Counted from the first letter of the stretch, positions 8,297 through 17,010 are shown. The stretch: DNA of 64,000 nucleotides from Sporosarcina aquimarina (GCF_023715615.1 NZ_JAMBOM010000001.1:868001-932000), one strand, 5' to 3'. Translations and numbers: made by a program. Notes: generated by a model not told the origin, from the sequence alone.

Positions 8297-9574
8297 ATGA
8301 GTCAGTCAAATATGTATGTGTCACTCGACATCGGGTCCTCCACTATCAAAGTCCTAATCGGCGAGGTGGATGGCGGGTCCCTACATGTGATTGGGGTGGG
8401 CAATGTTCAATCTGCCGGTATCCGCAAAGGATCCATTGTGGACATTGATGCAACAGTACAATCTATCCGTAAAGCAGTAGAACAGGCAGAACGGATGACA
8501 GGATTACAAGTTAAAGAGGTTGTGCTTGGAATACCATCAAATGGTGTTACACTTCATGATGTAAAAGGTGTCGTCGCTGTAAACTCCGTGAATCGTGAAA
8601 TTACAGATGACGATTTAGACCGTGTCATGGAGTCTGCACAAGTAATGTCTGTTGCACCTGAACGAGAAATTGTAAATATCATTCCGAAGCAATTCATTGT
8701 GGATGATTATGATGAGATAAAAGATCCTAGAGGGATGATCGGAGTTCGTCTTGAAATGGACGGTACAATGATTACGACATCAAAAACACTTGTACACAAT
8801 ATCCTTCGTTGTGTAGAACGCGCTGGGCTATCCATTCGTGAAATCTATTTGCAGCCGCTCGCTTCCGGTACATTCGCATTAACGGAAGACGAAAAGAATC
8901 ATGGAACGGCGTTCATCGATATCGGTGGGGGCTCAACGACAGTTTCCGTGTTCTGGGAAAATCGATTTGCGGCAACAACAGTTTTACCAGTAGGTGGAGA
9001 TCATATTACAAAAGATCTCTCGATTATTCTTAAGACGACGACTGAACAAGCAAGAAAAATTAAACACCAATTTGGTCATGCATTTTACGATGATGCATCG
9101 GATGACGAGCTATTTGAAGTTCCGGTAATTGGTGCAGATACAAAAGATCAGTATAGCCAAAAATACATATCGGAGATTATCGGTGTAAGGCTCGAGGAAC
9201 TATTTGAGCTTGTCCTTGAAGAGTTGTATCGCTTGGGCATCCGGGATCTTCCGGGTGGTGTTGTGTTGACTGGTGGTACAACCAAAATGGATGGCATTTT
9301 GCAACTGGCACGTCATGTCCTCAACACGCGCGTTCGAATCCATACGCCAGAATATATCGGTGTTCGTGAGCCGATGTATTCAACAGCTGTTGGACTAATT
9401 CGTTATGCGAGTATGGAGGATACGTTCTTTGGGGAAGAATACTCTGAACCAATGGGACAAGCGTATGATGAAACGGCTGCTGCACCTGCTGCTAGAAAGA
9501 CTCACGAACCAAAACAAGCAAAAGATTCACTACTTGGTAAAACAAAACGCTTTTTCGATAGTTTTTTTGAATAA
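8297..9574 (+). CDS. ftsA: FtsA, actin-like division protein and FtsZ membrane tether
   Basis: ATPase of the actin/Hsp70 superfamily that polymerises at the membrane and anchors FtsZ. Of 425 residues, the phosphate-1 motif SLDIGSSTIKVLIGE is at the N-terminus, the 1C subdomain holds IRKGSIVDID, the phosphate-2 motif is FIDIGGGSTT near 215, and the adenosine motif is VVLTGGTTKMDG near 330. The C-terminal amphipathic helix needed for membrane binding is LLGKTKRFFDSFFE. The ATG at 8297 follows GGGAGGTG by 6 nt; an upstream in-frame ATG precedes that site. It is followed by ftsZ after 44 nt. Confidence 0.97.
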   Translation: MSQSNMYVSLDIGSSTIKVLIGEVDGGSLHVIGVGNVQSAGIRKGSIVDIDATVQSIRKAVEQAERMTGLQVKEVVLGIPSNGVTLHDVKGVVAVNSVNREITDDDLDRVMESAQVMSVAPEREIVNIIPKQFIVDDYDEIKDPRGMIGVRLEMDGTMITTSKTLVHNILRCVERAGLSIREIYLQPLASGTFALTEDEKNHGTAFIDIGGGSTTVSVFWENRFAATTVLPVGGDHITKDLSIILKTTTEQARKIKHQFGHAFYDDASDDELFEVPVIGADTKDQYSQKYISEIIGVRLEELFELVLEELYRLGIRDLPGGVVLTGGTTKMDGILQLARHVLNTRVRIHTPEYIGVREPMYSTAVGLIRYASMEDTFFGEEYSEPMGQAYDETAAAPAARKTHEPKQAKDSLLGKTKRFFDSFFE

Positions 9575-9618
9575 GTTTAAGTTCCAAATGAGCCGTTGAA
9601 TGATTAGGAGGAGAAGAG

Positions 9619-10797
9619 ATGCTAGAGTTTGATACGAATATTGAAGCGCTTGCAGTCATCAAAGTAATCGGTGTTGGTGGCGGAGGAAATAACGCAGTAA
9701 ATAGAATGATAGAGCACGGAGTACAAGGTGTAGAGTTCATAGCAGTGAACACTGACGCACAAGCACTTAACTTATCTCAAGCCGAAGTGAAACTTCAAAT
9801 TGGTGGGAAATTGACACGTGGTCTGGGAGCTGGAGCTAACCCTGAAGTTGGTAAGAAGGCTGCTGAAGAAAGCCGTGAACAGTTGGAAGAGGCACTTCGA
9901 GGAGCTGATATGGTATTTGTTACTGCAGGTATGGGTGGCGGTACAGGTACTGGAGCAGCTCCTGTCATTGCACAAATCGCAAAAGATTTAGGTGCCTTGA
10001 CAGTAGGTGTTGTGACTCGTCCTTTCACATTTGAAGGTCGTAAACGTTCAACACAAGCAATTGGTGGAATTACAGCGATGAAAGAATCTGTAGATACACT
10101 TATTGTTATTCCAAATGATAAGCTGCTTGAAATTGTGGACAAAAATACACCGATGCTCGAAGCATTCCGAGAAGCAGATAATGTTCTTCGACAAGGTGTC
10201 CAAGGTATTTCAGATTTGATCGCTGTACCTGGATTGATCAACTTGGACTTTGCCGATGTGAAGACGATTATGTCTAATAAAGGATCAGCTCTCATGGGAA
10301 TCGGGATGTCCACTGGTGAGAATCGCGCATCTGAAGCAGCTAAAAAAGCCATCTCCAGTCCTTTGCTTGAAACATCGATTGATGGAGCAAAAGGTGTGTT
10401 AATGAACATTACAGGTGGTTCTAACTTAAGCCTATTCGAAGTACAAGAAGCTGCTGATATTGTCGCTTCTGCTTCTGATGAAGATGTGAATATGATTTTC
10501 GGATCTGTCATTAACGATGATTTGAAAGATGAAATTATTGTGACAGTCATCGCAACCGGTTTCACAGATGAGCAAATTGCTCAAGTTCGAGGAACACGAT
10601 CAGCTGGATATGCTGGAATTCGTCAACGTGAGGCGCAAGCGCCACAAAGTAATCCGACTCCAAACAATCAAATTCGTCATGAAGAACCGCAGCATCAGCA
10701 ACCAATTCATCAAGAACCTGTGCGCAGTCAGCAACAGACCCAACAAGACGATGGCCTAGATATTCCGACGTTCTTACGTAATCGTCGCCGCAAATAA
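9619..10797 (+). CDS. ftsZ: FtsZ, tubulin-like division GTPase
   Basis: Forms the Z ring at mid-cell and, in sporulation, at the poles. The 392 residues contain the GTP-binding [11 protein letters not shown], the tubulin signature GGGTGTG at 106-112, the synergy loop NLDFADV, then a Gln/Pro-rich variable linker (about 320-375). The conserved C-terminal peptide [12 protein letters not shown] binds FtsA, SepF and EzrA. The ribosome site AGGAGGAG lies 6 nt before ATG. A strong terminator follows the stop, so the division transcript ends here. Confidence 0.98.
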   Translation: MLEFDTNIEALAVIKVIGVGGGGNNAVNRMIEHGVQGVEFIAVNTDAQALNLSQAEVKLQIGGKLTRGLGAGANPEVGKKAAEESREQLEEALRGADMVFVTAGMGGGTGTGAAPVIAQIAKDLGALTVGVVTRPFTFEGRKRSTQAIGGITAMKESVDTLIVIPNDKLLEIVDKNTPMLEAFREADNVLRQGVQGISDLIAVPGLINLDFADVKTIMSNKGSALMGIGMSTGENRASEAAKKAISSPLLETSIDGAKGVLMNITGGSNLSLFEVQEAADIVASASDEDVNMIFGSVINDDLKDEIIVTVIATGFTDEQIAQVRGTRSAGYAGIRQREAQAPQSNPTPNNQIRHEEPQHQQPIHQEPVRSQQQTQQDDGLDIPTFLRNRRRK

Positions 10798-10810
10798 ATT
10801 AAGTGTAAAA

Positions 10811-10840
10811 ACCTCCGACAACCGAGTCGGAGGTTTTTTT
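10811..10840 (+). terminator. Intrinsic terminator after ftsZ
   Basis: Perfect 9-bp stem ACCTCCGAC (10811-10819) / GTCGGAGGT (10826-10834) with a 6-nt loop, followed by a run of seven T. Confidence 0.93.
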
Positions 10841-10861
10841 GTGTTTTTCTTTCGGACAATC

Positions 10862-10927
10862 TGTCGAACTTTTCTTTCATTTAGGTGCCGTAAAGTGACA
10901 AAACTCGTAATTGAAAAATGGTAGTCT
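10862..10927 (+). promoter_or_regulatory. Candidate Spo0A-controlled promoter of spoIIGA-sigE
   Basis: A perfect Spo0A box TGTCGAA lies at 10862-10868. A second, TGACAAA (10896-10902, one mismatch), overlaps a possible -35 GTGACA (10895-10900). A -10-like TAGTCT (10922-10927) follows after 21 nt. The spoIIG promoter of B. subtilis is known for an abnormally long -35/-10 spacing with Spo0A bound over the -35, and this arrangement looks the same. Confidence 0.45.
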
Positions 10928-10948
10928 TGCAAACAAGGAGGACAGCCT

Positions 10949-11809
10949 ATGTATGGGGAAGTCATGATCGGCATTAATATGGTCTTCAATTATACAGTTC
11001 TGTCATTTGCGAATGCGACGGGAAATACAAAAATCAGCAGAAAACGATTAGCGTTAGCAGCCTTTGCTGGGGCAATTCCAGCCGTTGCTTTTCCTGGATC
11101 CATCATTGCGTCGTTGACTGCGTTTGCAATCATGACAGGCTGTGCATTCGGTTTTTCTGTACGACTCTGGAAATCATCAGTGGGTTTAGTGTTAATCGGG
11201 GCTTTTTTAGCAGGAGGATTGCTATCGGCACTTCCATTTAGCCAGTGGGGACAAGATTTTCAATATCGCTTGATCATCTACGTAGCTCTTGCTTATTGTG
11301 GTCTTCAAGTTGTAAAAGTTAAATGGCTTGATGTTCGCAAAATTAGCCGGTTTTCAGAGTTTGCTTGCAGCTCCACATTACATCTTTTCGGCTCTTCTAT
11401 ACCTCTACATGTATTCATCGATACAGGCAATAGTTGTACTGAGCCATTGTCTAATGATGCTGTCCATTTTGTCTCATTAGGGGCTCTAAAACCAATTATT
11501 CCAGATGAATTCCTTGAAAGTTTACATCAAATTGGAAATGCACAAGTCGCTATTCCGGATATCACTCAATTTCCTGAACAATACAGGAAGGATTTACGTC
11601 TTATTCGAATTCAAACTGTCGAAGGAGCGAATTGGGCAGTAGGAATTCGATTTGACAAATGGGAACTGGAAGGAAATCGCCTGCTCGAACAAGGTTATAT
11701 TGTTCTAACGGCTGACGATGCACGCTATCCACACAATGCATCTGCAATCTTGCATGTTTCTGCCTTGGAAACTAGAGAAGAAGAAAGGGGAATGCTTCAT
11801 GCTACATGA
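10949..11809 (+). CDS. spoIIGA: SpoIIGA, membrane aspartic protease that processes pro-sigma-E
   Basis: Five hydrophobic segments occupy about residues 5-125, followed by a cytoplasmic pepsin-like domain with the catalytic motif FIDTGN (Asp158). The 286 residues are slightly shorter than B. subtilis SpoIIGA (309, catalytic Asp183). It cleaves the pro-sequence of sigma-E in the mother cell after a SpoIIR signal from the forespore. The start [11 protein letters not shown] follows CAAGGAGGAC. Its end overlaps sigE by 11 nt, coupling protease and substrate. Confidence 0.93.
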   Translation: MYGEVMIGINMVFNYTVLSFANATGNTKISRKRLALAAFAGAIPAVAFPGSIIASLTAFAIMTGCAFGFSVRLWKSSVGLVLIGAFLAGGLLSALPFSQWGQDFQYRLIIYVALAYCGLQVVKVKWLDVRKISRFSEFACSSTLHLFGSSIPLHVFIDTGNSCTEPLSNDAVHFVSLGALKPIIPDEFLESLHQIGNAQVAIPDITQFPEQYRKDLRLIRIQTVEGANWAVGIRFDKWELEGNRLLEQGYIVLTADDARYPHNASAILHVSALETREEERGMLHAT

Positions 11810-12509
11810 ATTAAAAAAATGGTTATCCGTACTCGCAGGAATATTTAAAAAGAAAAATGGAACCTACTACATTGGAGGACATGAATCGTTACCGAAACCT
11901 CTAACTAGAGAAGAAGAAGCGGAGACGATTGCTGCATATATGGCGGGTGACCAACAAGCTAGAGATCGGCTTATTGAGAAGAATTTGCGTCTAGTCGTTT
12001 ACATTGCTCGCCGTTTCGATAATACGAATACGCATATTGAAGATTTGATCAGCATTGGGGCGATTGGTCTTATCAAAGCTATTGAAACGTTCAAAAGTGA
12101 TAAAAATATTAAGTTGGCAACTTACGCATCGCGATGTATTGAAAACGAAATCTTAATGCATTTACGGAAAACAAATCGTACGCGTTCTGAGATTTCTTTT
12201 GACGAACCACTGAACTCTGATGCGGATGGGAACGAACTCTTGCTGTCTGACATTTTAGGGACGGACGAAGATATTATTACAGATGATGTTGAAAAGAAAA
12301 TTGAACGACAGCATATGATAGATGCTGTTACGACTCTCAGTGATCGAGAGCGTCATATTATGGAATGTAGATTCGGGTTAACAGGAAAGATTGAGATGAC
12401 TCAAAAAGAAGTTGCAGATTTACTTGGTATTTCACAATCGTATATCTCTCGTTTGGAGAAGAAGATCATTTCAGAACTTCGAGAGCAACTGAATCATCCA
12501 ATCGCATAA
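11799..12509 (+). CDS. sigE: Pro-sigma-E, mother-cell RNA polymerase sigma factor
   Basis: Sigma-70 family factor of the early mother cell. The 236 residues start with a basic amphipathic pro-sequence; by comparison with B. subtilis, cleavage is expected next to YYIGG (about residue 23). Then come region 2 ([37 protein letters not shown]), region 3 and region 4 ([20 protein letters not shown]). The ATG at 11799 lies 8 nt after AAAGGGG. Longer in-frame extensions upstream lack a ribosome site and would add residues absent in the family. The overlap with spoIIGA is conserved. Confidence 0.96.
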   Translation: MLHELKKWLSVLAGIFKKKNGTYYIGGHESLPKPLTREEEAETIAAYMAGDQQARDRLIEKNLRLVVYIARRFDNTNTHIEDLISIGAIGLIKAIETFKSDKNIKLATYASRCIENEILMHLRKTNRTRSEISFDEPLNSDADGNELLLSDILGTDEDIITDDVEKKIERQHMIDAVTTLSDRERHIMECRFGLTGKIEMTQKEVADLLGISQSYISRLEKKIISELREQLNHPIA

Positions 12510-12536
12510 TGGTTGAAATTGGCGTTACAGAAAACC

Positions 12537-12565
12537 GCATAGAACTCCACTCAGCGGATAAGCTA
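12537..12565 (+). promoter_or_regulatory. Candidate sigma-F/sigma-G promoter of sigG
   Basis: GCATA (12537-12541), 14 nt, then GGATAAGCTA (12556-12565). The sigma-F/G type consensus is GYATA, about 15 nt, then GGnnAnAMTW; one base in the -10 and one in the spacing differ. B. subtilis spoIIIG (sigG) is transcribed by sigma-F and then by sigma-G. A moderate match only. Confidence 0.35.
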
Positions 12566-12602
12566 TCTCGTACAGTCATCTACAGAATACGGAGGAATTC
12601 AG

Positions 12603-13388
12603 ATGGTACGTACAAGAGTGGAAATTTGCGGTATCGATACATCTACTTTGCCTCTTCTGTCGAGTGAGGTCATGAAAGAGACATTCATCCGGTTGCAAAG
12701 TGGGGATGAATCAGCTAGAGACGAACTCGTAACAGCGAATTTACGCCTCGTCCTAAGCCTTGTGCAACGATTTGCCTATCGTGGGGAACAAGCAGATGAT
12801 TTGTTTCAAGTAGGATGTGTGGGACTGCTTAAGTCGATTGACAACTTTGATTTAAAACACAATGTCCGGTTTTCGACATATGCAGTTCCGATGATTGTCG
12901 GAGAAATCAAGCGGCATTTGAGAGATCATCATTCGGTTCGGGTGTCTCGATCGCTCCGAGATATTGCGTATAAAGCAATACGTGCAAAGGAAGAATTCAT
13001 CAATGAACACCAAAAGGAACCGAGAATTTCAGACTTAGCTAAAATGACAGACATTCCAGAAGAGGATATCTTATTTGCACTCGATGCGATACAAGATCCG
13101 ATGTCTCTCCACGAACCGATGAATGGTGAGGGAGGCGACCCTGTGTATATGATGGATCAGTTACACGACAAAACTGTATCGGAAGAGCGCTGGTCAACTT
13201 ATGTGTCGATGAAGGAAACAATGACAGGACTGGATGATCGCCAACAACTAATTTTATCGAAGCGATTTTATCTCGGACAAACTCAAACAGAAATTGCTCG
13301 AGAGCTAGGAATTTCTCAAGCTCAAATATCCCGATTGGAGAAGCAAGCAATCGCTCAAATTCGTGAAGGAATGGAACAAAGTAATTAA
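12603..13388 (+). CDS. sigG: Sigma-G, late forespore RNA polymerase sigma factor
   Basis: Forespore-specific sigma factor. The 261 residues (B. subtilis 260) start MVRTRVEICGIDTSTLP, a SigG N-terminal signature. Region 2 has NLRLVLSLVQRF and DDLFQVGCVGL, with FSTYAVPMIVGEIKRHLRD for core binding and melting. Region 4 has TQTEIARELGISQAQISRLE. A 93-nt gap separates it from sigE and holds the candidate forespore promoter, matching its separate temporal control. ATG 12603 follows CGGAGGAATTC. A terminator follows at once. Confidence 0.96.
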   Translation: MVRTRVEICGIDTSTLPLLSSEVMKETFIRLQSGDESARDELVTANLRLVLSLVQRFAYRGEQADDLFQVGCVGLLKSIDNFDLKHNVRFSTYAVPMIVGEIKRHLRDHHSVRVSRSLRDIAYKAIRAKEEFINEHQKEPRISDLAKMTDIPEEDILFALDAIQDPMSLHEPMNGEGGDPVYMMDQLHDKTVSEERWSTYVSMKETMTGLDDRQQLILSKRFYLGQTQTEIARELGISQAQISRLEKQAIAQIREGMEQSN

Positions 13389-13394
13389 CTTTGG

Positions 13395-13425
13395 ACGCAA
13401 TGCGATCACTGCATTGCGTTTTTTT
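13395..13425 (+). terminator. Intrinsic terminator after sigG
   Basis: Perfect 9-bp stem ACGCAATGC (13395-13403) / GCATTGCGT (13411-13419), loop of 7 nt, then seven T. Confidence 0.92.
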
Positions 13426-13465
13426 GTACGTCTATCTGCATAGAATATGGAAAGGGGGGATTTCT

Positions 13466-13711
13466 ATGCGCTTTTCAGAATTTCAAAAAAAAGAAGTGAT
13501 TGATATGCAACGCGGGAAATTTCTTGGATTCATTCAAGATGCGGCTATCGACATAACGAAAGGAAAGATTGATACGCTTCATATCGGTGATACAGAACGA
13601 TCCTTGTTTATGGAAATGCGTGTGAAAGACCAAAAGCAATTTGGGTACGACGAAGTTGTGACAATTGGAAAGGATATTGTGCTCATTAAAAAGAAAGAGC
13701 CTAAAAAGTGA
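13466..13711 (+). CDS. ylmC: YlmC/YmxH-family PRC-barrel protein
   Basis: Small 81-residue protein of the YlmC/YmxH sporulation family: MRFSEFQKKEVIDMQRGKFLG, then a PRC-barrel-like beta pattern with DITKGKIDTLHIG and VTIGKDIVLIKK. B. subtilis ylmC sits at the same place after sigG. The molecular role is unknown. ATG 13466 follows AAAGGGGGG; a longer in-frame reading upstream would run through the sigG terminator and is rejected. ylmD, which follows in B. subtilis, is absent. Confidence 0.88.
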   Translation: MRFSEFQKKEVIDMQRGKFLGFIQDAAIDITKGKIDTLHIGDTERSLFMEMRVKDQKQFGYDEVVTIGKDIVLIKKKEPKK

Positions 13712-13718
13712 CTAATCG

Positions 13719-13747
13719 TTGATAACTCAGTGGCCGCTTGATACAAT
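13719..13747 (+). promoter_or_regulatory. Sigma-A promoter of ylmE-sepF-ylmG
   Basis: TTGATA (13719-13724), a 17-nt spacer, TACAAT (13742-13747): each hexamer is one base from consensus. It lies between ylmC and ylmE. Confidence 0.75.
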
Positions 13748-13770
13748 AGAACAAAGTATCGAGAAAAGTA

Positions 13771-14472
13771 GTGATCGAGATGAAACCATTACAGCAGCGG
13801 ATAAATACCATCGAAGAAACAATCTGTCGGGCGTGTGAGTATGCTGGTAGAAAACGTGATGATGTTACGGTTATCGCAGTCACAAAACAAGTGTCTGATG
13901 AACGTACACAAAACGTGTTAAACGAAGGAATCATCCATTTAGGTGAAAACCGACCTGAAGGACTTATAGGTAAGCAACAAGCAATTCCTCAAGGGGCTGT
14001 TTGGCATTTCATCGGAAATGTGCAAAGTCGTAAAGTGAAAGAAATTATTGAACGTATTGATTATCTGCATTCATTGGATCGTTTGAGCTTAGCAAAAGAA
14101 ATTCAGAAACGTGCCGTTGAACCAGTAGACTGTTTCGTACAAGTTAACGTTTCTTTTGAAGAGTCGAAATCAGGTTTGTCACCAGCTGAGACACTAGGAT
14201 TTATTGAGGCATTGAGGGATTATGACAAAATAAGAGTGATTGGTCTGATGACGATGGCTCCATTGACTGAAGATCAAGATACAATCCGGAAAGTTTTTAG
14301 AGGCTTGCGTGAACTGCGAGATGAACTTGCGGCTAAAAAGATGCAACACGCACCGGTAACCAAATTGTCCATGGGGATGTCGAATGATTACAGTATTGCA
14401 ATCGAAGAGGGCGCAACCCATGTGCGAATTGGGACTGCACTCGTCGGTTCGGAGAGCGAGGGAGACGAATGA
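13771..14472 (+). CDS. ylmE: YlmE/YggS-family pyridoxal phosphate-binding protein
   Basis: PLP homeostasis protein of the YggS/PROSC family, a single alanine-racemase-type TIM barrel without known catalysis. The PLP lysine is in VTVIAVTK (about Lys39 from the GTG start). Other landmarks are HLGENR, WHFIGNVQSRK, GLMTMAP, LSMGMSNDY and HVRIGTALVG. 233 residues (B. subtilis 230). The start is GTG 13771 or ATG 13780; neither has a strong ribosome site. The stop overlaps the sepF start (ATGA). Confidence 0.93.
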   Translation: MIEMKPLQQRINTIEETICRACEYAGRKRDDVTVIAVTKQVSDERTQNVLNEGIIHLGENRPEGLIGKQQAIPQGAVWHFIGNVQSRKVKEIIERIDYLHSLDRLSLAKEIQKRAVEPVDCFVQVNVSFEESKSGLSPAETLGFIEALRDYDKIRVIGLMTMAPLTEDQDTIRKVFRGLRELRDELAAKKMQHAPVTKLSMGMSNDYSIAIEEGATHVRIGTALVGSESEGDE

Positions 14473-14948
14473 GTATAAAAGGCAAATTCGAAAAATGGTT
14501 TTACCTTGACGAAGAAGAAGAAGCGGCGGCGCAAGAAACAGCGGCAAAGCAACAAGTTGCTACTACACAACCAGAGAGGAAGCCAAGCAAACAATCCTCG
14601 ATGAAAAATGCTCCCTTGCCAAAACAAAATCGCAAAGAGCCTCAGACAGCAGGGAACATTGTGAGCTTGCAGAGCGTCCAAAAATCATCAAAAGTTATTT
14701 TAGTAGAGCCTCGTGTCTATGCAGAAGCACAAGATATCTCAGAACACTTGACTAACAAACGTGCGGTTATTGTGAATTTACAACGCATTGATCGTGAACA
14801 AGGAATACGAATTGTCGACTTCCTTAGTGGTGCAGTATATGCGTTGAATGGTGATATCCAAAGAATAGGCACAGATATTTTCCTTTGCGTACCGGAAAAC
14901 GTAGAAGTGAATGGCTCGATCTCCGACTATTTGAACGAAAGAAACTAA
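14469..14948 (+). CDS. sepF: SepF, septum-forming FtsZ-binding protein
   Basis: Septal protein that bundles FtsZ into arcs and acts as an alternative membrane anchor. Of 159 residues, the N-terminal amphipathic helix is SIKGKFEKWFYL, followed by an acidic and Gln/Ala-rich linker (about 15-70), then the globular SepF domain with VEPRVYAEAQDISEHL, RAVIVNLQRID and VDFLSGAVYALNGDIQRIG. The start overlaps the ylmE stop. Context (ylmG, ylmH, divIVA) is identical to B. subtilis. Confidence 0.96.
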   Translation: MSIKGKFEKWFYLDEEEEAAAQETAAKQQVATTQPERKPSKQSSMKNAPLPKQNRKEPQTAGNIVSLQSVQKSSKVILVEPRVYAEAQDISEHLTNKRAVIVNLQRIDREQGIRIVDFLSGAVYALNGDIQRIGTDIFLCVPENVEVNGSISDYLNERN

Positions 14949-14967
14949 ATGAGGTGTACCAACAGTA

Positions 14968-15252
14968 ATGGCAGAATTATTAATCCAGCTTTACCGAGTA
15001 ATTACGTATGCTCTTTCCATTTATTCTATTTTGCTCGTCATCTATATCTTGATGTCGTGGGTACCAGCTTCAAGAGACACGAAGTTCGGTAAAATCCTTG
15101 AAAAAATTGCAGAGCCATATTTAGGGTTTTTCCGTAACTTCATTCCGCCTCTTGGAATGATTGATATCTCCCCAATTGTTGCGTTGTTTGCATTACAGCT
15201 AATTGGCCAAGGGCTAACACCCGTATTTAATTTCTTTTTACGCTTACTTTAA
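14968..15252 (+). CDS. ylmG: YggT-family membrane protein YlmG
   Basis: A 94-residue YggT-family protein with two membrane segments (about 5-30 and 65-90) and the conserved signature SWVPASRDTKFGKILEKIAEPYLG, then FRNFIPPLGMIDISPIVALF. Implicated by position and by studies of related genes in division or membrane homeostasis; exact function unknown. It follows sepF by 19 nt with GAGGTG as ribosome site. Confidence 0.92.
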   Translation: MAELLIQLYRVITYALSIYSILLVIYILMSWVPASRDTKFGKILEKIAEPYLGFFRNFIPPLGMIDISPIVALFALQLIGQGLTPVFNFFLRLL

Positions 15253-15285
15253 TGTGCTGATCTTAACAATCATTTCGGTGAACCC

Positions 15286-15308
15286 ATCCTCACGCTGTGG
15301 GGATTTTT
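15286..15308 (+). terminator. Hairpin terminator or attenuator before ylmH
   Basis: 8-bp stem ATCCTCAC (15286-15293) / GTGGGGAT (15297-15304), one G-U pair, loop of 3 nt, then five T. It lies 24 nt before the ylmH start, so it could limit read-through. Confidence 0.65.
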
Positions 15309-15327
15309 CTATAAGGAGACACGTATA

Positions 15328-16104
15328 ATGGATGGCATTTTACAACACTTTAGAAAAGAAGAGCAGCCTTTTATAGAAATGGCGATGGACTGGGCTAGAG
15401 AGGTCGAGGATTTATATTCACCTAAATTGACCGACTTTCTCGATCCACGTCAGCGTTTTATTGTGGAATCTGTCGTTAATGGAAGCGGTTTGCTCGTTGC
15501 TGAAGATGGAGGATTTGATGGTGCTGAGCGGAAAAGGATGCTCATCTATCCGGATTATTATGAACCAACGCGCCAAGATTTCCAAATAGCTGTTTTCGAC
15601 GTGCGATATGCTTCCAAGTTTCTAACGTTAGAACATCCTGAGATTCTCGGTGCGTTAATGGGTCTTGGATTGGATCGAGCGAAGTTTGGCGACATTCGTT
15701 TGAAAGACGGAGAAGTACAACTTGCTACTGTAATGGAGTTGAGCACGTACCTCACTGCTAATTTCACTTCTGCGGGCAAAGCCAAGATCCATCTTACTGA
15801 GTTGCCCGATTATGATGGATGGATAACATTTGAAGAAGTCTGGATTGAAGAAACGCAAATCATTAGCTCGCTTCGACTAGATACGGTGATTGCATCATTA
15901 TTAAATGTTGCAAGGCAGAAATCTTCCACCTACATTCATGGAGGCAAAGTAAAAGTGAATTGGCGTGTGGTAGATCAGCCATCATTTGAGTTAAGTGAAT
16001 CTGATATGCTTTCCATCAGAGGTCATGGTCGATTCAAGGTAATTGCGATTGAAGGTAGGACTAAGAAGGATAAAATACGATTGGTTACTGGGAAGTTGGA
16101 ATGA
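15328..16104 (+). CDS. ylmH: YlmH, S4-domain RNA-binding protein (ribosome quality control RqcP type)
   Basis: RNA-binding protein of the YlmH/RqcP2 group, 258 residues: an N-terminal YlmH domain (FLDPRQRF, FPDYY-like IYPDYYEP, ALMGLGLDRAKFGDI) and a C-terminal S4 domain (about 182-240, RLDTVIASLLNVARQ, IHGGKVKVNW). In B. subtilis S4-domain proteins of this group assist poly-alanine tailing by RqcH on obstructed 50S subunits; rqcH itself is in this window at 29356-31053. ATG 15328 follows TAAGGAGAC. Confidence 0.9.
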   Translation: MDGILQHFRKEEQPFIEMAMDWAREVEDLYSPKLTDFLDPRQRFIVESVVNGSGLLVAEDGGFDGAERKRMLIYPDYYEPTRQDFQIAVFDVRYASKFLTLEHPEILGALMGLGLDRAKFGDIRLKDGEVQLATVMELSTYLTANFTSAGKAKIHLTELPDYDGWITFEEVWIEETQIISSLRLDTVIASLLNVARQKSSTYIHGGKVKVNWRVVDQPSFELSESDMLSIRGHGRFKVIAIEGRTKKDKIRLVTGKLE

Positions 16105-16113
16105 TTTTTATGG

Positions 16114-16140
16114 ACAGACTTTAGAAAAAGTCTGTTTTCT
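16114..16140 (+). terminator. Intrinsic terminator after ylmH
   Basis: 8-bp stem ACAGACTT (16114-16121) / AAGTCTGT (16128-16135), loop TAGAAA, then TTTTCT. Confidence 0.75.
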
Positions 16141-16192
16141 GTTATAGTCAACGATATAACGTATAACGAACATCAAAAGGGGAGAGACTCAC

Positions 16193-16699
16193 ATGGCGCT
16201 TACACCAATTGATATACATAATAAAACATTCGGAAGCAGATGGCGTGGCTACGATGAAGATGAAGTGAACGAATTCCTCGAGCAGCTCATGAAAGATTAT
16301 GAAAACTTGCTTGATGAGAACCGAGAATTGACGCGTAAACTGAAAGAAACAGAAGAGCAAGTGGCTCATTTCAATGCAATCGAGGAAACGTTGCAGAAAT
16401 CGATTATGATTGCTCAAGAAGCAGCGGAAGATGTTCGTAGAAACTCTACACAAGAATCTAAGCTCATCATTAAGGAAGCAGAAAAGAATGCGGATCGCAT
16501 TGTGAACGAAGCGCTTTCTCGTTCACGTGAAATTTCAATGGAAATTGAGGATTTGAAAAAACAATCTAAAGTATTCCGCAACCGTTTCCGTATGCTAATT
16601 GAAGCGCAGTTGGATTTAGTGAAGATGGACGATTGGGACACACTTCTCGATTATGAACAGAACACGAAACAACTAGAAGCAGCTGCTGATCAAGAATAA
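16193..16699 (+). CDS. divIVA: DivIVA, polar and septal curvature-sensing coiled-coil protein
   Basis: Marks division sites and poles, recruits MinJ/MinCD, and anchors the chromosome during sporulation. 168 residues (B. subtilis 164): the N-terminal lipid-binding domain has the signature TPIDIHNKTFGSRWRGYDEDEVNEFL-type segment, with the crossed-loop residues near 12-20, followed by two coiled-coil stretches (about 25-65 and 70-150). ATG 16193 follows AGGGGAGAG. It stands alone between two terminator-like elements, upstream of the ileS leader. Confidence 0.96.
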   Translation: MALTPIDIHNKTFGSRWRGYDEDEVNEFLEQLMKDYENLLDENRELTRKLKETEEQVAHFNAIEETLQKSIMIAQEAAEDVRRNSTQESKLIIKEAEKNADRIVNEALSRSREISMEIEDLKKQSKVFRNRFRMLIEAQLDLVKMDDWDTLLDYEQNTKQLEAAADQE

Positions 16700-16706
16700 T
16701 AGACAC

Positions 16707-16736
16707 TTGACTTAAAGGGCAGTTCGCACCTATAAT
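16707..16736 (+). promoter_or_regulatory. Sigma-A promoter of the ileS T-box leader
   Basis: TTGACT (16707-16712), an 18-nt spacer and a consensus TATAAT (16731-16736). Transcription should begin near 16743, just before the T-box structure. Confidence 0.8.
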
Positions 16737-16743
16737 ATGGTTC

Positions 16744-16989
16744 ATATTGAATGACAGGCATTGAAAGAGACAGTACTTTCCAAGTAGGCTGTATATAGCG
16801 AGTCGGGGATAGTGAGAGCCCGATTGCAGGTTGGAAAGGAAGATCACTCTGGAGCCGGATTGCTTCAAGGCAGTCCCGGTGCACACCCCGTTACGGTGTT
16901 CGAGAGGTAGTCGTGATTTCTATACGACTGCAACTAGGGTGGTATCGCGAGCACAATCCTCGTCCCTTTTACAGGGGCGGGGATTTTTT
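16744..16989 (+). ncRNA. T-box riboswitch, isoleucine-specific, controlling ileS
   Basis: Stem I contains the loop E motif AGTA facing GAA across the helix CTTTCCAA / TTGGAAAG. The specifier codon directly after is ATC (16843-16845, Ile) followed by A. The T-box sequence AGGGTGGTATCGCGA is at 16936-16950; its TGGT can pair with the ACCA end of uncharged tRNA-Ile. The usual form reads GGTACCGCG, so one base differs. The terminator is an 11-bp stem (16956-16966 / 16974-16984, two G-U pairs) with six T. Uncharged tRNA-Ile should favour read-through into ileS. Confidence 0.93.
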
Positions 16990-17010
16990 GATGTTTTATT
17001 ATTTTACGGT

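Noticed and set aside
9795..10565. 256-codon open frame on the minus strand opposite ftsZ
   Set aside because: It mirrors ftsZ codon structure, has no ribosome site, and its translation is Ser/Thr/Pro-rich with no family resemblance. A shadow frame.
13391..13465. Longer N-terminus for ylmC
   Set aside because: It would translate across the sigG terminator; ATG 13466 has a strong ribosome site and gives the family length.
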